This document shows positions 1 through 10,230 of a stretch of DNA of 64,000 nucleotides, one piece after another. Within the stretch, counting starts at the first letter, position 1; every line of letters starts with the position of its first letter. A program made the translations under genes and the position numbers. The DNA comes from Malachius bipustulatus. Taxonomy: Eukaryota > Arthropoda > Insecta > Coleoptera > Melyridae. A model generated the notes under the pieces. It saw only the letters and a list, made by a program, of their open reading frames with translations. It did no database searches and was not told where the DNA came from. The stretch is taken from assembly GCA_910589415.1 (NCBI GenBank), contig OU342631.1, positions 4,030,001-4,094,000 on the forward strand, read 5' to 3'.

Positions 1-1086
1 AAGGCTCTACTTCGTCAATAACTGGTCGAAATAATATATTTGTAGGATATTCATTATTCCTCAACACACGCCACTGACACGAACTGCGATACCACATCTG
101 GTTCGACTTAGAAATAAGTGTACGATTCAAATCGAATTAAACGAAATTGTTTAGTCAGAATCAGTGTGGCATGACAACGGACAACACTCAGTGGACAGAT
201 AGTAGTTTCCCTTCCGGCTGTAGCCCGTTCATGTTGGCTTGTGAATTAAACATTTAGACTAGCTGGAAAAATCATGATTTTCTCAGCTTGCCACGTCATC
301 GGTATAGGTAGAGATTATTTATAAAAAAATTCTAGTTTATAAAAAACACTGAGCAGTATAATAAAGCATTGTGGTTTCACTACATAGGTACACATCGCGA
401 TATAATGTACATGAATTCACCAATACAAGTTTTATCACTCATAACTTGAAATAAAAACAAAAAACATATTTTTATTCATATATGACCCAATGTCCCAATG
501 ATAATTTAAATAAAAAGGTGCAAGTTTTTTCCGTTGAATGAGCTGACCTTTGCTGACCTTTACGAAGTTTCTCGGAATATTACAATTCTTGGCTTACAAA
601 TCCATAATTACCATTTCATCACAATAAAATTTTCTTCCTCCGGAAAATTATGCCTCATCGGTATGACGCAAGGGAAAACAAATTATGATTATTATTATTG
701 TCTTGTCGTCAATCAAAGGCAGTGGTCTAATTTTAATTTTCAAATGTTTTTCCTTCGTGAAATCATCTGGCGCCTGCGATATTTGATAATTATTCTAAAA
801 TAAAACGCAAATTCCATATCACGCGGTATTTACGCATTTGTGTTACCCCATGACAATGGAGATCTATCGTCTCATGATAACAATTTATCTTTAGGCCCAC
901 GATTGCCTTCGTTTTGTTTATAATTATTGAGATTGTTTAAAGTAAATAACAAAAACAGTGTGCTATTATTATTGTAATATTTTCACTAATCTTTGGAATA
1001 CTAGATTCCATATTACATAACGTAAGATACATATTACAATTATTATTGGAAATAAAATTTTATGGATTCAGTAAAAATACATAATA
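1..1086. other. AT-rich non-coding DNA
   Basis: No recognisable gene or repeat. The short open frame at 534-803 has low-complexity composition and no family motif. It is treated as chance. Confidence 0.5.
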
Positions 1087-1815
1087 TACAAGGTGATTCA
1101 AAATTCAGTGCAAAGATTTTAAGGGCGTATTTACCAACCAAAAATAAGAAAAATTTTTCATATAATCGTATGTCTAGATATAGGGTGTAAAATTTTGAAA
1201 AAAAAATCGATTTTTTATTAATTACTCAAAAATCTTTTTTTGGTGGGCTTATTTTTGTCGTTATAAGTAACTTCCTTTGATGGGAATAACATAAATTTAT
1301 TAATTCCAGTGGCGTCTCAGGGGGCTACCTACTTGAAACTTATAGGTAAAATTATGGTACGCCACTTCTCTTTTAGACAATTTATATTTTTTTCTTAGAT
1401 TAAGCGGTCAATAATGTAACTTTCTTGCCTCCTGAGTTTTACTCGTATCTAGCTTTGTTTCCAAGAAAAAAAATCAAAATCTGTGTCAGACCCTATTAAA
1501 ACAAGTAATAAATTCACATCGATTATTGAGATTCATTTAATTTAATTCAGGTAGCCCCCTGAGACGACACTGGAATTAATAAATTCATGTTAAAAGGCCC
1601 TTATGACAACAAATAAGCCTATAAAATTTTATTTAAATCGGCTGAGAGGTTTTTGAGAAATTGATAAAAATCGATTTTTTTTTCAAAATTTTACCCCCTC
1701 TTGTATCTAGAAAACACAGCAAGTTAGGACATACGATTATATGAAAAAAACTTCTTATTTTTGGCTGGTAAATACGCCCTTAAAATCTTTGCACTGAATT
1801 TTGAATCAACCTGTA
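1087..1815. mobile_element. Palindromic (foldback) non-autonomous element, about 730 bp
   Basis: The left end (TACAAGGTGATTCAAAATTC) and the right end (GAATTTTGAATCAACCTGTA) are inverted copies, and the inverted similarity runs inward for about 250-300 bp per arm. Matched inner blocks include the segment with CAGTGGCGTCTCAGGGGG near 1308 and its complement near 1550. The ends are bordered by TA, consistent with a TA-target Tc1/mariner-type mobiliser. No open frame of note. The arms have diverged by scattered substitutions and small indels, so the copy is old. Confidence 0.8.
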
Positions 1816-2715
1816 TATAGGTACCTGCACAAAAAAAGTTTTGTGATACATGCAAAGTCAAAGTCTTCCGGAAAACCGACAGTTTTACAATAAGACTTCT
1901 TATTTATATTTCAATTTTAATTAACTATATATTGATCAAGTTTTGTCTATTTTTACATAAGAGAAAGATGCATGAACTAGAGACTAAACAAAAAAGTATA
2001 GAAGTATCATATTTACCTACATAAAAACCATTCTCATGCAAGCAAAAATTGCAAAGTAGTTTTTCGCTGAATTTTCCTTTTCGTTAGAACACTCGTAACA
2101 AATTAGCTCATTGTAATGTTAAACCCACAACATGTCCTCTAATTACCTTCCTAAGCGATTCAAACAAGGAAACACATTAATAAAATGACAAAAGTTCAAC
2201 CTATTTATATAAATTGCAAAAATTTCTTATCAACTCGTAATTCAAAAGAATTTTTTTTTGGATTAATCCAATGTTCGGGTTTCTTGCGCTATTTAATCAT
2301 AGACTGTTTGGAGACGAATGGGTTGTGACCTTATTTGATATCTCAAAATTTTGAATAAAGATCTAATTAGAAAATTACCTCCAATGGGCTTTCTCCTCAC
2401 TTCTGTAAGTGGGAAATCTAGCTTCGTTTCCAATTGAAAATTACATGTTATTATGGACGGATTATCATCTTATTCTTATAAACAACCTAGGAGTGCTTAG
2501 GAGTTCCCCAGGATTCGATATTGAAACCCACTATTCCTTCATCATATAAATAACATCAAGCCAGATTCATATAGTTTCGCCGATGCCAACTAACAGTCCA
2601 CACGGAATAATGTTATAGCAACAGCTCGATCCGCACTTTTTTCAGATTATTTTAAAATGTTTAGGAAAATAATATGCGATCAATTGATCGATCGGTGTTG
2701 GCTAGTAAGTTTGAC
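1816..2715. other. AT-rich non-coding DNA
   Basis: I see no gene, RNA gene or clear repeat here. Confidence 0.5.
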
Positions 2716-2880
2716 GAAAAGGGCCTCGAAGGCCTTGTCGCTTGGGTAGTATAAGCCCTTCCTTCCAATCTTTGACCATTTGACAACATAGATAGCATGA
2801 ACAGTATCCATTCTGGCTCTGGCCTATTGTAGATTGAGCATTAGGGTTGAATAACTTGGTTTAATTCAATGCTCTCAAAA

Positions 2881-4069
2881 TACAGGTGTCGCTAAAAGGT
2901 ATAATCAACGCTCTACCACAGATTCCCGAGTACAAAATATGCCGATTTAACCAAAATTATCCAAGTCCAAAAAAGCACCCTTTTCAAGATACAGCCCTTA
3001 AAAGGGGGTCAACCAAAAACATGTTTTCCAAAATAAGTCAAAAATGGATTAAGTGTGAAAATTTAAAACCGTCTATTATTAATAATAGACTGACATAATT
3101 TTACAAACATTGACATGCAGGGTGTTCCTGTTTTTGATTTCACGCCTCCTTTTTACTCCAGAACTTTTTTATCCGCACGCCACTGGTTGATTTTGTATTT
3201 TTTATCGAAAGGCTTAAGTATTACTAAACTTTTTGCTCTCCTATAAAAGTTTGGTATCTTGAATGGTTTTCCCAGAATTAACTTTTAATGATGACTTACA
3301 CGATGAAAACGTATTATTTGTGAAAATCTTATTTTAATTGAAATAATAATTTTTATTCCTCAGAAACAATTTTATTCACATTTATTCATTTATTGACCTT
3401 GAAATAAAATCGTGGCAGGCGGTAGATCTAAAGTTTTTCATTTAGGTAATTAATTTTTTACTTATTTTGGAAAATATGTAGGTATTCAGTCTCTAAAAGG
3501 GCCTGTATCTTGAAAAGGTCATTTTAGGCATAAATAATTTCGGTTAAATCGGCTTATTCTTAAGCCAGGAATCTGTGGGAAACGTTTGTTGTTGTGAAAT
3601 TAAAAAAGAGATTTCACAAATACGTTTTCAGTATTGTAGGTCCATCATAAAAAAATTAATTACTGGAAAACGATGCGAGATACGAAACTTTTATAAAAGA
3701 GCAAAAAGTAGTAATACTTTTAGCCTTTGGATAAATAATTCAGAATCAATCAGTGGCGTGCGGATAAAAAAGTCTGGAGTAAAACCTCTGAGGCGTGACA
3801 TCAAAAACAGGAACACCCTGTATGTTTATAAAACTATGTCAGTTTACTGCTTTTAACAAGAGTAATAGGCGGTGCCATTTTGAAGTTTCTTATTAGTTAA
3901 TCCATTTTTGACTTATCCCAGAAAAACTGTTTTTGTTTGACCCCCTTTTAAGGGCTGTATCTTGAAAAGGGTGCCTTTTTGGATATCGATAATTTCGGTT
4001 TAATCAGCATATTTTGTACTCGGGAATCTGTGGTAGAGCGTTGGTGGTACCTTTTAGCGACACCCTGTG
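2881..4069. mobile_element. Palindromic element carrying a second palindromic element
   Basis: The left end TACAGGTGTCGCTAAAAGGT mirrors the right end (ACCTTTTAGCGACACCCTGT). The arms (about 2881-3100 and 3880-4069) share inverted blocks, such as the one with AAGCACCCTTTTCAAGATAC on the left. The interior is occupied by another hairpin element (3117-3822). Insertion into a tandem repeat makes the outer limits fairly secure. No coding capacity is seen. Confidence 0.8.
3117..3822. mobile_element. Nested palindromic element inside the 2881-4069 element
   Basis: AGGGTGTTCCTGTTTTTGAT on the left mirrors ATCAAAAACAGGAACACCCT on the right. The arms include inverted matches around a CGCACGCCACTG block (near 3175) and its complement CAGTGGCGTGCG (near 3760). 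The spacer at about 3490-3585 is related to the outer element's right arm (3945-4050): both have CTGTATCTTGAAAAGG and ATAATTTCGG. The open frame at 3575-3856 lies across an arm and is not considered a gene. Confidence 0.75.
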
Positions 4070-5245
4070 CATATTCTCTAAAAGGCATGATTTAACTGGA
4101 CCGGCTGTCACTATGTCCGGGAACACCATAAAGCACAGTCACTCATTAAGGAAATGGCTAGTGGAATTTGGAAAAAGGGCCTTGAACGCCTATTCGCTTG
4201 GGGTACATAGCCCCTCCCTTCCGTACTTTTACCATTATATAACATAGCGTGGACAATAACGATTTTGACCCATGTTGTAGATTGAACATTGGGGCTGTGA
4301 CATAATGCTTTTAAAAACGCATGCGTATTAGCGTTTTCTCTAAAAAGTATGATTTAACTAGAGTAGCTGTCACTTTGTGCGGGAACACTATTAAGTACAG
4401 TCCCTCTTCAAAAGGATGGGGAATCTCACAAAAGTTCGACTATACGGTACTAGTAAAATAATGTAAACCAGGCTAAATTTGGAAATGTTTAAGAACTATT
4501 TATGTAACAGGACAAAAGGACTCTTCAATCTGTAATTCAGGCATAGGTAAAGTATATACAAGTTAAAGGATTAAAAAAAAAATTAGAAATGTCTGCATGT
4601 AACTGATAGATGGGAAACTGTAAGTTGGGTAAAATTGTGTTGTAATTACTTTAACAGTTACTTGGAACAAAATATGTGTGGAGGAAAATAATTTAACAGA
4701 AACGTCAAAAAATGTCACAAGAATTGAAGACAGACATGAAAATAAACAGAATGTAGGGCACAAGACTGTGGATCACAATCTTCTTTCATTACAAACGATT
4801 TAAGTAGAAGATTAAGACTGCCACTACAACATATTAATAATAATAGGTATATTAGGAAAAGTATTTTTTTTATATAAAATTTGTATTTGTAAATTGTATC
4901 ACGAAAACTATAAGCAAATACGCTAAAATAATAATACCGGACACTCCTATACCTATAGCATTGCAACAGGTTGCGTCCATTTTAGCAGCGCCGCCAAGCA
5001 TAAACTGGGGACACTAAAAATTAAATTTGGTGAAACATAGCGGGAGTTTTGAATATCAACGCTGAATAGAAAAGCTCTTAAAATTAATTAGACGGAATAG
5101 ACGGAGGAAATCGGGACGAAGAATTATAATACAACAATAAACAACAAAGTTTTCAATATGTTTATTATATTAACAATAATCACTACTATTACACACAATA
5201 TTATTAATATCTTTAGGTAGGTATATTTCAAAAAGATTGAATCGC

Positions 5246-5977
5246 TATACAGGGTGTTGATTTTCATAGCGGGCCATAGTGGAATAGGCATTGCGAAAGT
5301 GGTTTTTGAGGATTCCTGCTCGCCGTTTAAACTGACAGAAATGGTTTTGGTATCAAAATGAAGCTAAAATTATTGCGCATAACGCTTGACATCAGAAATT
5401 AATTTAATTTCACGTTGTTTTCTAAAATTCTTCAGTAAAAATTCAAGTAATTGTTAATGTTTAATCACAAAATAGCATGCCTTGCCTAAACAATAATGAC
5501 GTTTCTACGTTTTGACAATCCAATAATAAAACTTTATAAGTCAGTAGGTAATAATAAAGTCTGGTTCTATTTAAAAATGGGCTATACACAAACCTACACT
5601 GCAGTAGGTTTTCACCATAAAGACTCTTTCTTGGTTTGTATAACCCATTTTTAAATAGAACCAGACTTTATTGTTACCTACTGACTTATAAAGTTTTATT
5701 ATTAGATTGTCAAAACGTAGAAACGTCATTATTGTTTAGACAAGGCATGCTATTTTGTGATTAAACATTAACAATTACTTGAATTTCTACTGAAGAATTT
5801 TAGAAAACAACGTGAAATTAAATTAATTTCTGATGTCAAGCGTTATGCGCAATAATTTTAGCTTCATTTTGATACCAAAACCATTTCTGTCAGTTTAAAC
5901 GGCGAGCAGGAATCCTCAAAAACCACTTTCGCAATGCTAATTCCCTATGGCCCGCTTTGAAAATCAACAGCCTGTAT
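5246..5977. mobile_element. Nearly perfect 730 bp hairpin element
   Basis: Arms of about 345 bp (5246-5598 and about 5631-5977) are almost exact inverted copies around a spacer of roughly 35 bp. The ends are TATACAGGGTGTTGATTTTC and its near-complement GAAAATCAACAGCCTGTATA. Only scattered mismatches are visible between the arms. That makes this one of the youngest, or most gene-converted, palindromes in the window. No protein is encoded. Confidence 0.9.
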
Positions 5978-5989
5978 ACCTAAGTGTAA

Positions 5990-6350
5990 GCCTTTTATTT
6001 GCCGCAATTCCAATAATGTGCTTCCTTGCAGTTTTAAAGGTCTATTATTTGCTGGATTAACAAAATTTTCCTCTTTGAAATGATCAGTAGGTACAAAATA
6101 ATATGGTGAGAAATCGGCTTCGACACTCCACACTTTTTCAAAATTTCGTCACTCATCGATGTTATTATAACCTATTGCTTGTTCCTATTTCCATCAGCAT
6201 AGTTATAAAATATTATAATATTAATAAGTTTATTTACGCGTCTTCTAAAGTTAACTTTATACATAATTCTTTATTCCTGCTTGGAACACCGTGGAAAGAT
6301 CTGGACATGCTTAACAATCCATAGTCGGAGCAACCGCACACAGCACACAG
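5990..6350 (-). pseudogene. Degenerate THAP zinc-finger coding remnant (transposase N-terminus)
   Basis: THAP domains are C2CH zinc fingers that bind DNA. In P-type transposases they recognise the element's own ends. Reading the minus strand from about 6350, one frame gives CAVCGCSDYG followed by RSFHGVPSRNKE, like the opening cysteines and the FH..P..NK segment of THAP. The frame then meets a stop. In another frame, further along, comes DHFKEENFVNPANNR followed by PLKLQ, like the closing C..HF, F and LK part, but the cysteine normally two residues before the HF is not visible. The order and direction fit one N-terminal domain broken by frameshift or an unspliced intron. The frame then runs into the inserted hairpin. 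No catalytic core is seen. A host THAP-gene exon is the alternative, but the flanking inverted repeats favour a transposon. Confidence 0.5.
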
Positions 6351-6693
6351 CACATATTTTCCAGACATAATACCTATGTTCACTTTAATACAGCGGTACA
6401 TTATAAATGCCTATTTAACTGGTACCCAACAAAATTATCCGCTGATATAATGCTTTGAGAGTAACTTTAAATTGAAATTATACTTGAAACTAAAACGTTC
6501 AATTACTAATGACAAATTATTAATAATTATGATTGACTGCAGCTGTCAAAAACCGTGAAAAGTTACCTAACTTTGAATTTAAAAACAGCTTTAGTGTCCC
6601 CAGTTCCTGCATGAGGGCGCTGTAAAAATGGACGGAGGTTTTGAGAGGAAGTGACCGGTATTAATATTTTAAGGTATTTGCTATAAGTATAGC

Positions 6694-7487
6694 AATATGC
6701 AGCGATACCAATAATAACAGCTTGGTTGATTAAGGTATAAGCCTCGGCTTACAAAATTCAATCACGGCTGTTATTTACTCTGCTGGATCGGCCTTAACTA
6801 TAAGTAGATTTTATAAAACAGATCAAGTGTACCTAAATCAATTTTCACCTGTAAATTCCTTCAGAGGTGGTTACACTTACGCCCGACCTAGATTGCGAAA
6901 TGCTTAGTCGTATATTCTTTTAGTAATTGATATTTCTGCAAGAATGCCAGCATACAAGAATTATACGGAAACAGGTTGCATCCATCAGGTTGAATTAAAT
7001 TAATATAGACAATGAACAATATTAGCTCATACAGTCAGTAGAAACACCTTCATGTAGAGGAGTTAATTTTATTGAAATGGGCTGCTATGAAGAAATGAAA
7101 AGAATCAGAAATTTTTTTAGTGTCCGAAAAGAGAATTCAAACTCGAAGTACTTTAGCTACCTTTTTCGAAGCGTTGCCATTCATGTTCAGTCAATTTTAT
7201 CTAAGATGTCCAAAAAAATCTAGCAGATGTCAGCTTATTCGTCTTTTTTTAATCTTTTTGTTCAAAAAGCAGTCATAAATTTTACTGTCTGCTGCATGGG
7301 GGTCACATAAATTGCGAATTATTGTCTTCGCACAAATGCATTAGAAGACCCAACTATTTGTGGTGCATGATGGCGATCTAGATAAACCTCTAAATATTCA
7401 GAATGTAAGATAGGAGGTGTTGGTCCCGACATGGCAACATTGGTTTACGACACAAAAATGGCCTATTAAGTTGTGTACTCTTTTATT
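6694..7487. other. Non-coding DNA with a small hairpin
   Basis: A short imperfect inverted repeat near 6711-6776 pairs AATAACAGC with GCTGTTATT. Otherwise nothing recognisable. Confidence 0.4.
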
Positions 7488-7530
7488 TAAGTCGACGTTT
7501 AGACGTGATTCACGTCTTCATCAGGACTCT
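7488..7530 (-). ncRNA. Hammerhead ribozyme-like motif, probably decayed
   Basis: On the minus strand the motif reads AGAGTC, CTGATGA, a stem AGACGTG/CACGTCT, then AAAC, GTC and GACTT. That is the type I hammerhead order: stem I (AGTC with GACT, plus a G-T wobble), the conserved CUGAUGA box, a 6-7 bp stem II, the A-rich box, a minimal two-pair stem III, and a GUC cleavage triplet at 7496-7494. Minimal hammerheads with tiny stem III are known from Penelope-like elements and retrozymes. The residue at the G12 position reads U, which should weaken or abolish cleavage. No reverse transcriptase is seen next to it. Confidence 0.45.
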
Positions 7531-10026
7531 GAAATCATTACGTCTGATTTGTCCACAATTTAACCAATAAGTTAACCATTGTTTATCACAGGTACGAAGT
7601 TACCCCTTGTATAATTATCATGGCAACATTGCCAACACCACATGGGCACCAGCGAGGCCCATCTAAGAAAAAGAACCTATGAAAGGGAAGGTCGGGAGTA
7701 CGTACGGAGAGTCGGACAGAACGAAAAAAGATCAAGAAAGCGAGCAACAGCTCCCTCGTCTCTTAGAATCACGACTCTTAATTCACATCTTCAGGTCTCA
7801 GGTGTCAGAGAGCAACTAACAGCTCTCTTCAATTCTAAATTCACATTTCTCACATTGTCTTGAGACTTCTGAAGTGTGGTGTGAGAGAGCAACCACCACT
7901 CTTAATTATTTGTCATTTTTTAGTAGGTACTGTGTAATATAGACTTAATCGCAGTTAGGTGTTCGTTTATCTTGACGGTGACCGATCAGAGTCGCATCAA
8001 ATTATAATTGCCTATGGGATGGGCTAAAACATTAGCCGTGATCCTGACAATTATTTTAGGGAAAATTCCGCAAGTCTGGTAACCTTTTTCAGGAATATAT
8101 ATTATATAGAAAAGGGAGGGAAAACAGACCGACGAATTACCTCTAATACCACTTATTTTAAATGTGGTAATGAGCTTTTGTGAGGCAAAGCCTATCGTGA
8201 AACACTTGCTGCCCTTTTTTATTAATTAGTAAGCCGGAGTGTGGAAGCATTGTAGAAAAAAAAGAAAAGATAATGAATGGAATTTGAGTTTCTCTCTTAA
8301 AAATTTTATTTTCTTTCAAAACTCCGATCCATTAAAGGTTGCGGGAAAAACTTAGGTATAAGTATTCATTTCTTGAAAAAATTTATATTCTTTTCAGTCG
8401 GGTATACTCGCGTTTCTGGAGAATCTCGCTTTCCGCTTTTGTTATGGAACTATTTTCCGCATCGTATTTAATTAAAAATTTGCATAATCTATATGAAATT
8501 GCAATTTGCACATGAGAAAATTATTCTTCTTGCGGTACAGTTCGTTTATTGTTCAAGAAACGAAAGGTTTTCCATTCTATATGACGATTAATACATACGA
8601 AAGTGTTGCGCCCCTTTCTTTTAATTGGCATAAAACCGATTTCACTGATGTGTGTTGCTTTGAACTTTTTCTTCAGTTCACTAGAACTAATGACGTATAA
8701 AGCAGCTAGATAGAAATCATCCTAACAGCAAAAATTTTTTGCATTTGTGCTAGTTATCCCAATATATTTACGCTGAAGCCAGGACCTCTGACCAGTCCTT
8801 TAGGTCACTGAACTAGTTTAGTGCTTCAATATTTCAGCGTGTCAGGACTTCGAGATTGCCTGAAAGAGCAATTTCGTAATTCTAAACCGCTTGTTTGTCT
8901 CATCAGACATGACTCTCGCTTTGCTATTTATAGAGTGCATCAGTTTCTATTTTACACCACGTCAGTGCAGTGTAGGATTGATTGGACAAGCGGGCAAGTG
9001 AGCAGCAAAGATTGACTAAACTTTCTAGGAATGCCAAACATTCTCTTCAATGCATTTGGATGGTAATGCCAACTAAAAATAACCAATTTTACTATTTAAG
9101 GAGACACGAGATCTTTGCTCCGAGTCTCCATTATATTGACGGGATATCCGTCGGTATATACATAGTTGTATATGAACTATTTTTTAAGCAAGTTTAACAT
9201 AATCGTAAAATTTTAGGACTTACGAACGATCTACTTTCTTTAACTTGACTTTTGAGGTATCACTTTCTCTCTGCATATATCTCTGCGAGCTCAAATATTA
9301 TAACAATCTATGCCCCGCGCTTCGATGGTTCTTTTGTAAGACAAACCGAATAGAAACATAAGAAACAAGGAGCCAGTTTCCAGAAATCGAAACTTTAATA
9401 AGGAAATATCGCCTACCCTACTTGAAGGTTAAAAGACCTTCTTTTTCAATCACAAATCTTGGCCGAATTCCTCTAATGCAAGGAATCCTATAGTTAGTCT
9501 TGACAGTCCCGTTACTTCGAGTACTGAAACCAGAAATGCCCAAGACCCCGGATACACAGTCAGAGGAGGCAATGCATGATCTCCGATAATAGTACCTAAT
9601 TTTATGGTATTCTTGAAAGAGCAAAAGCAGGGGAATCAATGGGGATAATCGCGAGGCATTCGGGGAAGATATTAAAAGGAATTTCTTAAGAGTCAATATC
9701 CAAACCACTTCTTAATCTCACTTCTGTCTTAATTTGTCTCTTCTGCCTAGAACACTCACTACACTAAGCATAGCTGATGCCTTGTCTCTAATTCACTTCA
9801 CAATTTTTCTTATAGTCGCTTGTCACTTTTCTAGCTCTCCAGTGACCTTTCTTTATTGCATTGCAAACTTCTCGGACTATGTTCACTAGCTCATCAGGAC
9901 TCTCCCTTGCTCATATCAGCTCTACTAACTGGACATTCTCTTATTAATAACGAACTTTCAGCCTTTCCAACTTAGCTTACTCTGTAGCATACCCAAACTA
10001 TACTGACTTATAGTCTGGATTCAGAC
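7531..10026. other. Non-coding DNA without recognisable genes
   Basis: Copies of CATGGCAACATTG occur near 7430 and 7620, on either side of the ribozyme-like motif, and GGTGTTGG near 7416 mirrors CCAACACC near 7631. This hints at a small element around the motif. The remaining 2.4 kb has only short unsupported frames. Confidence 0.4.
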
Positions 10027-10230
10027 TGGATTCAGGTGGCAGCCCTGAATGTCATTCTGGAGCTGCCACCGCTTCCCATTTGGATAAAAGGGGAGGCCAT
10101 GGCGGCCTACTTAAGAATGCGAGATTCGGGAATATGGAAAGGCAGAGAATACAAAGGACATACGGAGATATCCTGGAAGCATCAATGTAAACAGAACAGC
10201 TACTGTCTAGAATACCTAAAGTCTTCCATG
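10027..10230 (+). pseudogene. Non-LTR retrotransposon fragment (RT to RNase H linker)
   Basis: The frame reads VAALNVILELPPLPIWIKGE, then AMAAYLRM, and ends near KGHTEI. This is the recognisable linker of ORF2 polyproteins of the R1/I/LOA group. There, an 'A-LE-LL-LPPL---IK-EA---AYRL' block follows the reverse transcriptase and a GHS-I motif precedes RNase H. Only this piece, about 65 residues, is present; there is no RT upstream and no RNase H active site downstream. The open frame continues to 10332, but the tail has no family signal. It is a truncated dead copy in plus orientation. Confidence 0.6.

Larger units (their letters stand above)
2716..4425. repeat. Diverged tandem duplication, about 255 bp unit, first unit split by an insertion
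   Basis: 2716-2880 matches about 4166-4325: both have AAAAGGGCCT, a CGCTTGGG block, TGTAGATTGA and an ATGCT..AAAA stretch. 4073-4165 matches about 4333-4425: both have TCTCTAAAA, ATGATTTAACT, GCTGTCACT and CGGGAACAC. Together they make two head-to-tail units. The first is interrupted by the palindromic element at 2881-4069; the second keeps the uninterrupted sequence. Confidence 0.7.
4912..6693 (-). mobile_element. Remnant of a THAP-bearing (P-superfamily-like) DNA transposon
   Basis: An outer inverted repeat of about 100 bp flanks this segment. The left copy (about 4912-5020) and the complement of the right copy (about 6590-6693) share AGCAAATAC, TAATACCGG, CGTCCATTTT, CAGCGCC and ACTGGGGACACTAAA in the same order. 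Between them, on the minus strand, lies a degenerate THAP-type zinc finger (about 5990-6350), the domain that opens P-element transposases. The rest of the transposase is missing. A 730 bp hairpin (5246-5977) has inserted downstream of the THAP remnant. I could not fix an 8 bp target duplication, so the exact ends and the superfamily are inferred. Confidence 0.5.
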
